A DNA stretch of 64,000 nt from Dermacentor variabilis (lineage: Eukaryota > Arthropoda > Arachnida > Ixodida > Ixodidae): contig NC_134569.1 of NCBI RefSeq assembly GCF_050947875.1, forward strand, positions 14,401,131 through 14,465,130, in the 5' to 3' direction. The position numbers and the translations under genes are program-made. Below are positions 44,688-56,885 of the stretch, in pieces. A model generated the notes under the pieces. It was not told where the DNA came from. It worked only from the letters and a program-made list of their open reading frames with translations, and did not search any database. Numbering within the stretch: position 1 is the first letter of the stretch; the number at the start of each line of letters is the position of its first letter.

Positions 44688-44830
44688 AGAGAGAGAGAGA
44701 AACGAAAAGGGAAAGGTGGAGAGGTTAACCAAGGAAGTGCCCGGTTGGCTACCGCACACTTGGGGAGGGGGAAAGGGAAGAACATATAAGGAGAGTAAAG
44801 ATCATAGCGTTTCTCACTATATTACCCAGA
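44688..44830 (-). repeat. LINE F-type 3' end
   Basis: On the plus strand an (AG)n run is followed by aggttaaccaaggaagtgcc and ggttggctaccgcacacttg, matching 24270-24400 (gattaaccagagtt and ggtttgctaccctgcac). A 5'-truncated copy of the LINE F 3' untranslated region. Confidence 0.72.
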
Positions 44831-45429
44831 GGGATACGTGGCGCTGCTGAGCTGTGTTATGTATAGAATAAATGGTCACGGCCTAGGATGAAACACAACT
44901 GTAATTACATTATTTACAGTAATTAAGTCCAATGCAGTCCATGGCAGACGCTGTCTCTTTTTTACTTCTCCGGGAGTCCACGCCCTCGCGTGCTGGCAGT
45001 TGACTTCTTCTCTAGCTCTTTGGATAAACGGAAATATCCATTATCCTCCGCACCCCGGAAACGCGCGCACTTCGAGTCATTGCAGTAAAGAAAGTTCAAC
45101 TGGGTACAGAAGCTGGATGGGTCGGTGTATTACAGAGCCGTTTGGAAGCTTCACCGAACAGGTTCTAATATCTTGATCACGTCATTGATGTACTTCTTGG
45201 ATTTGTCCATTCTTGCATAGCTTTCGTGGGGCATTTTCTTCATAAAGAAGCATGAGAACACCTGCTTTTAGATCGCTCGAAGCACGAACATTTACACAGT
45301 GTGCTGACACTGCTTAGCGCAGGCTCATTAGATGCTCTCTCCTCCATCTTTTCCAAAAGTGGGCCATTAACTGCTTACGATGAAACCGCTTCCTTGTGAC
45401 TGTAGTTCTTGGCCTTGAAGTGTCGACAT

Positions 45430-46850
45430 ATTTGGTGTGCTAGGGAACGTTTGCTAATCGTTCATCGGCTAAGAAATGAGCCGGCGTAAGTATTTCCATT
45501 TCATCTGGTGACGTTGACAGGTAAGTGAGAGGCCTGCAGTTAACTACTGCCTCTACCTCATACAATACCGTCGTTAATTCTTCAGGCGTGAGCATGTGCT
45601 TTGCCTAGGATCTTCCGGAGGCTGGTTTTGACAGTTCTTATCAATCTCTCCCAGAGGCCGCCCCTCCATGCAGCCCTTTCTGCGATAAACTTCCACTCTG
45701 TTCTTCTTTGAGAGCAATAGTCCTGGAGCTCTCCACTGAACAATAATACTCTTGCCAAAGAGGTGATTTCCTTTTATGCTTTCTTGGCCTGTGCGTTGTC
45801 TGTGTATATTACGTCAGGCAATCTATGACGTGATATAAATTGCCGAAATGTGAGCAGAAAACTGTCTGCTGACAGACGGGTTGCCAATTCAAGATGTACT
45901 GCTCTTGTGACGGAACGAGTAAATAACACAACGAAGCTCTTTGACGAACCGTCTTTCACATAGTGCGGTCCAGCAAAATCGATTCCAACCGCTTTAAAGG
46001 GATCATCAGATCGGCGTACTTGTTCACTTAGTAATGGTGCAATAGGTGCGCTGCTTGGCTTTAAGCGTGTCTTGATGCAAGTGATGCATCCTCTGATTAC
46101 TTTCTTTACAGTACCCAAAATTTCTCCCTAAGCTCGGTAAGGGTATCTTGCAGACCATCGCAGAATGTACGATTATGTCAGTCCCTTATGACAACTTTTG
46201 TAAGTTGGTGAATCAGGGGCAATAAAATAGGGTGTTTAACTTATTCTGCTTCTTGTGAGAATTGCAGCCGTCCACTTACACGCAACTGTCCTTCCATGTC
46301 AAGAAAAGGATGACTCATTCTCAGGTCTGAATTGTGATTGCTCCTTAATAAACATCCTCTTGTCTTCAGCTCCACCAATGTCTTCGGCTCTGAGCTGTGG
46401 TTTGCCGCTGATGCGTATATTTTTGCAGCTTTTGGCAAAACTAATTACCCACGCTGTTATTTGTAATACTCTAATGAGGCTTAAGTGACGTTCAAGGTCC
46501 AAAATAGGCAACAAGTTCCTCACATATAGGACTTGTACGACGACTTTTACTTCAGAGAACTCTATATCATTACGATATAAATCTGCCTCAGGGGTGTGCA
46601 TGGGCCATGCATCTTCCACTTCTGCCAACCATGATGGTCCTTCCTACCACACTGCGTTTGTCTTGAGAATTTGCAACTGAATTCCACGTGTAAGGTAATC
46701 CGCAGGATCATTAATCCCTGGACAGTGTCACCATTGGCTCTTGTCAGAACAGCTTTGAATTTCAGCCACCCAATTCTAGACAAATGGCTTCTATTTCTTC
46801 GGAGAGTATGCGTGGGAATGCCCATGGAGGAAGGAAAAATATTGGAGGGA
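45430..46850 (-). pseudogene. BEL/Pao-type retrotransposon integrase remnant
   Basis: The integrase region on the minus strand: VIRGCITCIKTRLKPSSAPI (zinc motif end), FKAVGIDFAGPHYVKDG with the first D, TRSVTRAVHLELATRLSAD, VIYTDNAQ with the second D, then WRGGLWERLIRTVKTSLRK after a break, and NCRPLTYLS. Upstream at 46241-46640 are CLLRSNHNSDLRMSHPF and segments of the RT/integrase linker. Fragmented and dead. No LTR was recognised. Confidence 0.83.
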
Positions 46851-46989
46851 GCATTACTTCACGCAGTCAGCCTTGGCAAGCGAAAGCTTCGTGAAGCCAC
46901 AGTGGTGTCCCAACACGTGACCTCTTTCGTCGAGACCACGGAGCAAGAATGGAAATTTGCTAAGACGTTTGGTTCCCCGTAGCTATGCC

Positions 46990-47165
46990 AGTAGTTTTTA
47001 TTCAGTGCGCGCTTGTTCAGCTGCCCTGCCGTGGCTCTGCCTGTAGAGCGGGAACACTAAAACCAACCGCGCACTTTGATGTGCGATCACGTGTTGCGCC
47101 ACCAGGATTGCCATCAATCGCGTTGCGGTATGCTCCCTTTATCTTTTTCCTTCCTCCAGCAGGCC
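46990..47165 (+). repeat. Short interspersed repeat R3, copy 1
   Basis: Shares, in inverted orientation with 55965-56150, the blocks tgccgtggctctgcctg, gcgcactt, atcacgtgttg-like sequence, aatcgcgttgcggtatgctc and ccttcctcc. No coding capacity and class unknown. Confidence 0.7.
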
Positions 47166-47396
47166 AGAGCAAGTTATAGCTCAGGACGACCTCTCTGCCT
47201 TTCTGTAAATAAATTTCTCTCTCATGCATGTACCTGTCATTCCGATGACGGCACAGCGCTCTTTACAAAGCTTCCATAGAAGGTCGCCAGACTGTCCTCT
47301 AGGTAACATAGCGAGAAACTCTGTGGCACACATAATGTGTAGCGACGATAGTGAATGTTCACTGCATGCATAGTAGCGAAGCGCTGGAGCGACCGT

Positions 47397-47633
47397 TAAA
47401 ATTAAATTACGGGGTTTTACGTGCCAAAACCACTTTCTGATTATGAGGCACGCCGTAATGGAGGACTCCGGAAATTTCGACCACCTGGGGTTCTTCAACG
47501 TGCGCCTAAATCTAAGCACACGGGTGTTTTCGCATTTCGCCCCCATCGAAATGCGGCCGCCGCGACCGGGATTCGATCCCGCGACCTCGTGCTCATCAGC
47601 CCAACACCATAGCCACTGAGCAACCACGGCGGG
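47397..47633 (-). mobile_element. tRNA-derived SINE (Ruka-like), copy 2
   Basis: 237 bases with the same A and B box-like motifs as the copy at 6619, between 12-base duplications TGGAGCGACCGT (47385-47396 and 47634-47645). The tail here is taaaattaaatta rather than the TAATAATAAT of copy 1. Confidence 0.9.
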
Positions 47634-47645
47634 TGGAGCGACCGT

Positions 47646-49854
47646 GTGTCACAGAGGAAGGTGAGGCAATCTTTTAAGAATATAATATTATATTGTTACT
47701 CGAAGGACGAGTCAGTAAGACAAGCAACAATTTGCAGGTTATATTTACAACAGCGGTTGCAGCGCTGACCGGTTAGATTCACAGCGCGAGTCCAGTTTGT
47801 TCTTCCTCGAGGAGGATCCTCTTTTCTCGAGTGATGGCGCCCACGCGCCTTGTTCAAACAAGCAATTATCACACGCGTGTAGCAATATTAATCACGGCTG
47901 TTTTAGACTCTGCGCTGTATTACGCAAACATAATTTGTATTTGTTCTCTGCGCATTTGCTGTGTATTTAGCTGCAGTTTGACTAAACTTGTTACTGAAAG
48001 AAAACTAGTACATCGGCGTCTATTGCACAGGCAAGGACATATACGTAGCTGGTGGGTGGGAAGTCAAGGTGAGTGCAATGTCAGGCGCTTCTCGTCTACT
48101 GATGCAAAAGACGAAGCGCAGTCTCTGCTCTGATTGGTTATAGTCCAGTCAGCCAAGTGCAGCATACGATCTCATAGCCCCTGCCCGCTACTACACTCGT
48201 CCGCACGAGCCTGCAAGAAGTGTAGAAGAAAAAAAAACTACTATCGCACGGCGTTCACCACTGGTGGTTAAAATAAAAGAGCAACAGCGCTTGATATTCA
48301 AGCACAGGTGTCGTCTGCTAGCTGCCCACTTATCGTCTGCTACTGCATGCATGGATAAAGAAAAGTTAATTACCATCAAAACAAAATAAATTATTATTAA
48401 AATAATTTATTTTTGTATAGAAACACTTATTATTGAAAGCAAAAATTGATTAACTTTCAGTACAGTATTTAAGCGGGGAACAGATGCTTCTTGAGCGTAA
48501 CAGATGGCGACGCTGTGTTTAGGGTGTGTCGAGTCCCACTCAGATGGCGCCACACGTTCGGTCAAGTTTGAGTGAACTGGCAGTTTGATGCGGAGTTTCT
48601 GCTTTAGGTTTTGGTCGCGCTCCTCGCTTTTTTCTTTTTTTTATACATATATGTGTTCTCCTCTTGCTCAACGTTGGTTGCTCTCCGGTTCTCCTGTGGG
48701 CTCCTCTGCATTCTGGATAAGGCTCGGTGAGGTGCGTGCAGTGGTACTCCGTTGTGTGTCGCAGTCGTGCGGAGCCCTGCGAATCGGATTGGGTGCTGCC
48801 GCCGGTGATCGTTCGTCTGCCCGAAAAGACTTCTACATGCATACACCTCCACAGGACCCACGGACATAAGCTATGGCTATCGCTCGGAGATTTACATAAC
48901 CAGGTAAGCGACATCTTCTCTGCTGGCTTTGCTCCCGAATGAACTTCTGAGCCGTCATGCCAGTCGCCGCCCCTCACTGATGCTCTGTCGTTCGCCGCCT
49001 TTTCGGCGAAATGCCTTTATGCAGTCGCGAGTTCCACCCCTTATCACACGTGACAAACCCACCGACTTCTCGGCAAGTGTGAGTGTTGTTCCTCTGCTGC
49101 GCGACGAGGAGAATGAAACCCGCGGTCAACGCGATGGTGCAACCGGCCTGCGCCCAAAATCGCCACTGGAGTGAGCGGCAGCTGATCGGGTCGCCGGTTG
49201 TCCGATGATCGGCGAGCATTACAGCGTGCAGGCGCCCGCTGCCTGTCGGACAGAGCGTGCGAACCGCACGAATTTGGCCGAATAGTCGAGCTTGAGCGTC
49301 GTTAACACTCATTGATCCACTCGAGGCATGATTGATTTCTGACGCGTTGTCTGCTTGAACTGCGTTGCTTCGACGCTGCGGCGGCGTGTCTTGTGCGCGT
49401 CACGCGGCCCGTTCCACTTCGCGACGCTGTTCCGCCTGTTCGGTTGCTTTTCTTGTTGCTGAGGCCGGCTAGATTTCTCGAGATAGTGGATCAGGACGGA
49501 CGGGAAGTCGGCCGTTTCGGTCCTCCTCCCATTTCAACAAGTGCTGCGTATTTTTTTATTGTTTTGCCTTTGCGTTCCTACGCTTTCAACGTTTCCTCCA
49601 GTTTGCGGCTGCACACACGGTTGTGTCGTACTACACTCGACTGTGTTTCACGTATGAGTAAAGCGTTGCTGGTCGTTGATCTGAGTTCCGAGGACATCAT
49701 ATTTGTTAAACTTGATGAATTCGCGGTCCCAACTTGAGCGCGTTCCGACTTGGAGTTCGGACACAAGTCTTGCGGCGGTAGCAACTTGAGAATCGCATTT
49801 CGATTTCGGAGTCTCGGGCGTAACTTTGCCTGGTGTTCGACTTACAGACGCGGC
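47646..49854. other. No gene recognised
   Basis: AT-rich part at 48380-48470 and GC-rich part after 48500. Contains ggttatatttacaacagc at 47740, which recalls LTR polyadenylation regions, but no partner was seen. Open frames here lack family motifs. Confidence 0.5.
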
Positions 49855-50092
49855 TCATGCCCAACCCCACTCGGGAGGACTGGGAGGCGACCCTGCTCGG
49901 CTGCTATGACCTGCACGCCCTAAGGGCCTTGGTCGAGTGCGCCCGGGCAGCGGCCGACGCCACTGGGGTCCCATACTAGGGATTCCACCTAGAATTTTAA
50001 GGGCCGGGCCCTTAAGGACCGGCCCATATGCGAACCTCCATGTGCTTCTCTTGTGAGAGCAATAAAAGTTTTTCACCACCACCAACCACCAC
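49855..50092 (+). pseudogene. LINE G-family 3' end
   Basis: The C-terminal codons PTREDWEATLLGCYDLHAL and LVECARAAADATGVPY end in TAG, matching PTREAWEEYLLGCSTLEAQ at about 31545. A short untranslated region with aataaaag follows, then a (CACCAC)n tail. 5'-truncated. Confidence 0.82.
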
Positions 50093-52700
50093 CATCATGC
50101 TTTTAGAGAAGATGCCAGACCTGTGGATTGGGGGGTGCTCATGGAGACGTATAGGCGTATGCACCGAATGGAAAAACTTCCAGAAACTAGACCCATTGAG
50201 GTCGCGCACAGACGAACTGTATGTGCATCTTGCCTCATGTTATTTCATTTTGGCCTAGACGCTGACAAAAAAAAAAAAAAAGTAATAATCGGTCTTTGCG
50301 TCGCTAATGGAGCGCGGTGCCTTGAACTGACTTTCAAAACTGAAGCCGCGCGAACGGCTCATGATTGATGATTAGCGCAGTTAGTTATTCAAGCCAAGCT
50401 AGTATATGAGAGTATTTAAGCCTTCGAACAACTTGTCCAACTTTCCCGCTTTGCAGTTCCGTGCAGAAACCTCTCGAGCAAACGTCCACGTCTTGCATAA
50501 GTACGATTGTAATCCTAAAAAAGTTGTGTTCCCTAATCCGATTTGCGCCTTCCGAACTTAAACCTGTTCGCATTCGATGTGACCGTGAGATGCTTCTATA
50601 GCCTTGTTTACATGGATGCGAAAGAAGCGTATCGAATTGTCTGAGCACATATCTCGTTGGATTGGGCGTTCACAAGAAGTATCGACGCCGCCGATGAGAA
50701 AGGTCAAACCAGGAAAGGTGACGTTGGGCCGTAATTCGGGGCCCTTTACGCAGGATTTTTGAGAGGAGAGATTTACGCCGCTTGATTTAATCGACGTTGC
50801 ATGTCTGAGTGCAGAAGAGCAGCGTGCACTAAATGTTTGTATCGTTGGCTCGCTAGACATACTGGCAAGGGCTATCTTGCGCGTGCGCGCGCGCGTATGT
50901 GTGTGTTGCGGCCCGTATAATCCTCAAGGGTCGCGCGCGTGTAACCTCCGGCGGACCGACAGTTGTTGAACGGCGAAATTGTGCGGCTATAGTCGCATTT
51001 GAGCGGCGGACGTAATGCGGTTCGCGACTATTGTCTGGGCGCCCCCCCCCCCCCTCCCTCTGTTGCAGTGCATGCATGTATGCGCGTACGGCGTCGCTGT
51101 CCACCCCGTGCTTCGAGTGAGCTTTCCAGAAGGAGCTCTCGTCCGTGCGTGTGCGGCATGTCATATCGCCGCCCTGCTCGGCCGCGGTGTATCACCGCTG
51201 GAATAACGGCTCATTGATCGACGAGCGGAGCTGCTTTCGCGTTAATCGACCCCGGCGACGCGCTGCATATTTATGCACCCCCGTATAGGTCGATACGTTT
51301 CTGCCCCCCTCGTTTCCTCATCGACCGTGCGTGGTTGCGGTTTTTTTTTTTTTTTTTTATTCAGACGCGACATCATTGGGACGGCAGAGGGATAAAGAAT
51401 CGAGAAGCACCGAAAGCTGCATTCACTTGCCTTGTAACAACCCCCACGTGCAATAATAAAGCAATAGCAGTGGCTATAAAAACTACGCAGCGACAATTCA
51501 ATTTATTACATGGTGAAAAAAAAAAAGGGGGGGGGGGGGTGCGCGGCGAGACCATGCGCGACATTGGGACCATGGGTGTCACCGCTATAGATTAACAGGC
51601 CAGCCACGGTTTTGCCTTCGGTAGCAGGCATATGAAATACCCACCGACCTGAATGCTCCCAGACCGTAGACATTCGTTACCTTCCTTTCTTTGTCACTTA
51701 TCAACCGAATCTCTTGGAGTAGTTTAGTGGACTTAGCGGACTTCGCGAACGATAGTTATCGCTGGCAGAGGCAGCGTGGTTCCTACATGTTCCTCGTTTC
51801 TTCTATAGGCGACGTGAGCGCCATATTCAGCGTCAGCGTTATCTCTTTATCTCGTTGTCTATTTATTGTCGTTTTTAATTGTTCCTTTTTCCTTTCTTCT
51901 CCCTTTCTTTCTTTCTTCCTTTTTTTTTACGCGCTCCGATTACTTGTTCAGAATCGGCTGCATCTACTTATCTGTCGCATTGCTTCGTTTTCTCTTTCAA
52001 TCCGTTACCTTTTTATTAATGTCTCGTTAGTTAGCGTGAATTAGGAGGCAAGGAAACTGCTTGCATGAAGTCATGGGCCACGTCTTGTAATTGTAAATTT
52101 TATTTGTAATTCTCTTTGCCCATTGTCATTGGGGCGGTCGCCGCCGTTATCGCCGCACGGGATCAGCCATTCGGCGCGAAGGACCACAATGAAAGAATGG
52201 GAAATGAATCGTTACTAAATGTGGGGACTCTGCTTCACAGCAGTGGTATGCGTGCGTACCGGAAACTCTGATTCGAACCGTTTATGATCTTCAAGGAACC
52301 AGGCCACGTCTAATTGCTATATACAACGAAAGCTGCCTTTCGTATCCAGTGGCTTAGGCGCAATTCTCAAGCGGCGGGAAAACCATTAATCATATTTCTT
52401 TCTTAACGTAGCCGCTCCACGCCCAATGTTGTTCAGGTGGATGCCTAATTGATGCTCTGCTGAAACCTGCTCAATCTCGTCTCCGTAGTTTCCTTCTGTC
52501 AAGGCGTTCGCCGTATTGTCAGCTGAATGAGGCGACTTCAAAACGGAGCTTATGCAACCGTGACCGGCTGACAGTTCCAGCTGTTTCTTTGCATAAGTGG
52601 CGAAAAGATGTGTAGAGAACGATGAGCTTTCAGTTGTAAAATTTATTGAATCATTTGCTTCTTTCTTTGTTTTCCGTTTGTTTGTCTCTTCTTCTTATAC
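50093..52700. other. No gene recognised
   Basis: Includes homopolymers (A run 50268-50281, C run 51041-51053, T run 51340-51358, A and G runs 51518-51539) and a gcgcgcgcgc stretch near 50885. No conserved protein motif. Confidence 0.5.
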
Positions 52701-52706
52701 GTATGT

Positions 52707-52708
<2 letters not shown>

Positions 52709-52774
<66 letters not shown>
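52709..52774. repeat. (CT)n microsatellite
   Basis: About 33 uninterrupted CT units after atgtatact, followed by a T run. Confidence 0.97.
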
Positions 52775-52779
<5 letters not shown>

Positions 52780-53169
52780 TTTTTTTTACTGCCGATTGCA
52801 GCCTTGCGGTGCAGCTCACCACGTAATCTATATAGTTTCTTGCCCAAGTGGGCTGTTTGACGATCGCTCCGGGATGACAGGCTTCCGATAGTGACTGCAC
52901 TAAGTTACGACGGTGCAGCAAACGACACTGGCCACATACCTGCAAAAAATACATAAAGAAAGGCTATGTAATACCAAAACTATTTTTTTCATTCCACATA
53001 ATTAGATAATTAGTCTTAAATAAGTAATCAACTTCTCAAATATTATAATTAGATGAAAAGTGTCAATGAGAAAATTGTAGAGCGACATGAAAACTTCCGG
53101 ATACGGCTTGCTGTCGCTCAATATACGCGCTAGATAAAATTTGAAGGACGCTTAAGCTTCGCCTTTAAG

Positions 53170-53690
53170 AGTGGAACGCGATAGCATTAAAAACCCTTGA
53201 TTGCTTTTCATGCTTCCCGGCAGCTGCAGCTTATGTATAATGTTTACCGGGAAACGCTGGCGGCGAACACTATGCACGAAGGGCAAGCTTTCTGGTGGAA
53301 ACGCGATCTGGTACTCACTGCTCTCAGACGCCACCCAAGTTTATTAAGATTGAGCAAAATTTTCCCAACGATGTACGAGCGTGCCTGTCCGTGGTGTAAC
53401 GACTCACCACCGTCTTTATACCACATCTCATGGGGATGCCAAAATAGACCGCCAAATTTAAATGCCTGCTTAGTTAGGTATAATCTAACCAACACACTGG
53501 AGCAATGGGAGGCACAACTCGTCAGCTCTGACCCGAAGGTGCAGAAGGCTCTTCTTGGTCACGTTCGGCTTGCGGCAGAAGCCAGTGGAGCCCTGGACTT
53601 GGGGCACCACCCATCAAGCTCCTTATCCCCTATCCCCATTTCCCCAATTCAATAAAGTTATTCTCTCTCTCTCTCTCTCTGGTGGAAACG
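53170..53690 (+). pseudogene. LINE C-terminal fragment with CCHC motif
   Basis: Open frame 53197-53655 with the zinc motif CPWCNDSPPSLYHISWGC (C-x2-C-x8-H-x4-C), as in LINE E, and upstream WWKRDLVLTALRRHPSLL. It ends in the untranslated caattcaataaagttattc and a (CT)n tail at 53666-53681. A 5'-truncated, relatively well kept 3' end of an RNase H-type LINE. Confidence 0.75.
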
Positions 53691-54826
53691 CGGCTTCTTG
53701 CGTGGGTCGATCTGATATTGTTTCCCACTTTTAATATCTCAGTCTGAGTAGAGCTAACATAAAAGACGTGCGGTGTCGGTGTTTTTCTCCGTTAGATCTG
53801 TTTGTGGACTGCCGTTCTCAACGTTTCGGAGAATAAATTTGTAAAGAATGAAATACACGATGTGAGTAACCTTGGTAGCAAAAGAGTGGTTGGATTTGTT
53901 AGGTTCGGAATTTGGTTCGAAATTCTTTTTGCCGGAGCGACGTCCGATGCTGGACGTGTGACAGTTAATTTATGTGTAACTGTACGTTTCGGTGGATCTG
54001 TGTGGTTACTTGTTAGTGAGTGCGTAGTCGGACACTTCTTTAGTATACAACGCTTCGTACTTTGTGTAAGTTATCGGCCTGGTGGAATCGTGCCGTCATT
54101 GTGACTCAGTGTTCGTATCGTCTTTTGTTGAAATAAACTTTTTCTAAAACGCGGGACGCCGGATTTTCTGCGACACATGGCTCTCAACGCTATCGCGTTA
54201 ATAAACTGAAATGAAGTGTCGTCATTGTCTACAGCTGCATATCGCGCCCACTGCTGGACAAGGACGCCGGCAAATTCCTCCGCCTTCGGCTATCCCCGAT
54301 GTATTCGTTCCTTTCCCAGGAACTCTGTTCCCGTTGGATGTGCTTTGCAGGAGGGAGGCGTGCATCACCGACGCGCTGGCGCTGCCAGAGAAGTTATGAA
54401 GGCTTCAGACCTTCTTATAGGCTCTGTGCTGCGCCCCCTGCATGTTTTTTGTTTCCGGTACTGTACGGTGCCACCCGTACATGTCAACCTCAACAGCGGT
54501 CCCTTATATCAGACCTCCGGTAGCCACTCTGGTGGAAGCCCGCCCGCTTATCGGACTTTCTGTGCCCGTTCTCTTGGCTCATGCTGATGGTGAGGGTTCG
54601 CTGAGCGTCGTGGCAGTCTAGATTGATGAAACGCCTCTTACACAACGGTTCCTTGTGGCTGTGCGGATAAGGGATGAGGTGGCAGCATAGCTCGATCCCC
54701 CAGTAGATCGCATTTGTCAAATAAAGATGGGCGTGAACCCCACCGCAGTCGCTCTGGCCGATCGGAGTCTTGACACCCACCGGCCCCGCGGTTCCATTCA
54801 AAGCGCGCGCCTTGTTTCTCCTGGGC
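53691..54826. other. No gene recognised
   Basis: Contains aaataaactttttc near 54130 and acgctatcgcgttaataaac near 54187; the latter partly mirrors aacgcgatagcattaaaa at 53175. No coding signal was established. Confidence 0.45.
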
Positions 54827-54940
54827 GTTCTCTCAGTGAACGCCGGCTCTTGTTCGTGTTCCCTAGTGAAACGGCGCAACCCAGTCTGGGGGATCGGCCA
54901 TGAATAGGGCGGTGAAAAAACGGTTATCAGCTTTAAAAAA
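54827..54940 (+). repeat. Direct repeat R4, copy 1
   Basis: About 110 bases shared with 61031-61136, including ttccctagtgaaacggcg, cccagtctgggggatcggcc and atgaatagggcggtgaaaaa. A dispersed element fragment of unknown class. Confidence 0.8.
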
Positions 54941-55964
54941 AGGTGGAACGGAACATTTTGCAAATGGGATTTAACGCCACTCGTAACTGCTGGCGTGCAC
55001 ACGCGTGCGCCAGCCTCGTTGTGACGAAATCGTGGCGAAGATTTCCTAGTTTACGTAAAAAGGTACATTGCATTCTTAAAGAGGCTTGTTGAGTTTCGTA
55101 TTGAGTGGCTTAATTGGCAACCACATTGAATTGGATTGACTTTTATTCGGACAACAGGTTAAAGAAAGAGATAGAACTGCCAAAAAGAATTAACAGTGAC
55201 GTCCAGCGCACGCCTCTTGACACACTGCTGGATATGCATCGAAATAAGCAACGCAAGTGGAATGTGACTCGCGTGCAGCACAACAACGGCCGAATCCAGA
55301 AGTGCGTGGAACATTTCTATCTCGCATCGTCCGGCGTCTACGTAATATTTCAGCCGCTATGTTGTATGCCACGAGGTTAGATCTCCTTGATCCAGTGATG
55401 TCTATTTGGGCCTCCTTAAACGCTTGCGCAGAACGAAATGGAAGAGCTGGCGCCGGGGGACCGCCATCCCTAAAATCCACCGGAAATGCGTCCCATGTGG
55501 TAGCCTCGCAAGCTAAAGAATTCCATGCCTCTATATGCTCTGAAACTTAATTGATGGCATCATCGGCTGGCCGTTTCGGAGCGCTCTAGACCACTTTCGC
55601 GAGCGGCGTTGTCTTCGGCTGGTTGAAAGAGGGTGCGCGCCATGCGTTCGGCTGGACCTTTTCGATTGCTCTCCTCCATCTTCGAGCGCTCTGAGGCGCT
55701 CCGAGCCCTGTCGTAGGGAGCGGTCGTCGGGATTGAACAGTTTCCCGCAACGTCGTCATAGCACAGCGTCGCCGTTGTTGGCAACGGTCCATCGTATAAC
55801 CCAGGCAACCTATATAGGCCACTGCATGCTGGCGTCTCGACGAAAGCTCGTCCCACCGGCGCGTCCACCGGTTCTTCGGATAGGCGAAACATCGGACGTT
55901 GGCAGTAGTCCCGTGGTTATGCATCTGCCATATTTCCTCCTCCGAGGGCGAGTCGCACGTTAGG
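54941..55964. other. No gene recognised
   Basis: Has ttgaattggattgacttttattcgg-like sequence at 55127, reminiscent of the LINE tail at 16880. No convincing protein motif. Confidence 0.45.
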
Positions 55965-56150
55965 CTTACGCGCTTGTCCTCTATACATGGAGGAAGGAAA
56001 CAAGAGGACGGAGCATACCGCAACGCGATTGAAGCCTAAATGTGCTGAGCCAGTGGTGGCCCAACAAGTGATCTCACGTTAAAGTGCGCGGTTCGTTTTA
56101 CTGTTCCCGCTCGGCAGGCAGAGCCACGGCAAAACAGCTGAAGAAGCGCA
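55965..56150 (-). repeat. Short interspersed repeat R3, copy 2
   Basis: Inverted relative to 46990-47165; shares gagcataccgcaacgcgatt, gtgcgcggtt and aggcagagccacggca. Confidence 0.7.
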
Positions 56151-56656
56151 ACCAAACATCTCACCAAATATCGATTCTTGCTCCGTGCTCTCGTCGCAAG
56201 AGGTCACGTCTTGGACCGCCACTGCGGCTTCACGAAGCGTTCGCTTGCCAAGGCTGGCTGCGTGACGTAATGCTCCTTCCTATATTTTGCCTTCCTCCGT
56301 GCCTCTGTACCTCTGAGTTCGGGAAACGCTGGATCTGCCGAGACGGAGGCGGCCAGTCGAAGATACCATTAGTTACGCAGCTGACATACAGGAACGAAAA
56401 AAAAAAATAGCCGCAGTCGTTCACGCGCATTAATATGCAAGGGCGGAGAAGGTATTGCGTGAGAGGAAGGGTCGAGCGCACTTGTTTCCCCTCGCCGATT
56501 CTTTCTGTCCACAAGCGCCTCCTTTCCCTCCGCTTCCCGGTGTCCAGCTGCCCCGACTGGAGCATTTCTTTCCCCATAAACCAAAATAAAACCAAGTATT
56601 TACAGTGACGCGTCGCGTCGCCTCTGTAGCCCATCGGTACGGCGAGAGCTATTGGG

Positions 56657-56880
56657 GGCGAGGAGTCGCCGTCTGTCGGAAGCACTTCCCTTGCGTAGTA
56701 TGAGGGGTCACGCGGCGCGCTCCTCATTAGGTTTCGCTCACGGCGCTCAATAAAAACGCCAGGCGGCAGCCCTCCTGGACATTTACGTAGATACTCTCAA
56801 AACGAGGGAAGTTTTTGACTGTCGATATAATAATCTTGGGCAAACTGAAAGCACAGAATCGTTTACAGACGCTATCTCTT
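56657..56880 (+). repeat. Inverted repeat A, outer copy
   Basis: About 225 bases, mostly matching the reverse complement of 58047-58270: tctgtaaacgattctgtgct, tttcagtttgcccaagatta and gcgcgccgcgtga occur in both. It flanks the THAP-bearing arm on its left. Confidence 0.8.
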
Positions 56881-56885
56881 TTGGC

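Noticed and set aside
48540..49785. GC-rich stretch with several open frames, considered as a host promoter and first exon
   Set aside because: No protein motif, no consistent frame and no splice-supported exon chain could be seen.
51691..52044. A phenylalanine/serine-rich frame that might be a membrane protein
   Set aside because: The composition follows a T-rich, CTTT-rich stretch and there is no recognisable domain.
52597..52954. Serine/leucine- or arginine/glutamate-repeat frames
   Set aside because: They are translations of the (CT)n run.
53175..54205. A DNA transposon bounded by aacgcgatagc and gctatcgcgtt
   Set aside because: The motifs face each other, but the flanking bases do not extend into terminal repeats and a LINE 3' end lies inside; the evidence is too weak.
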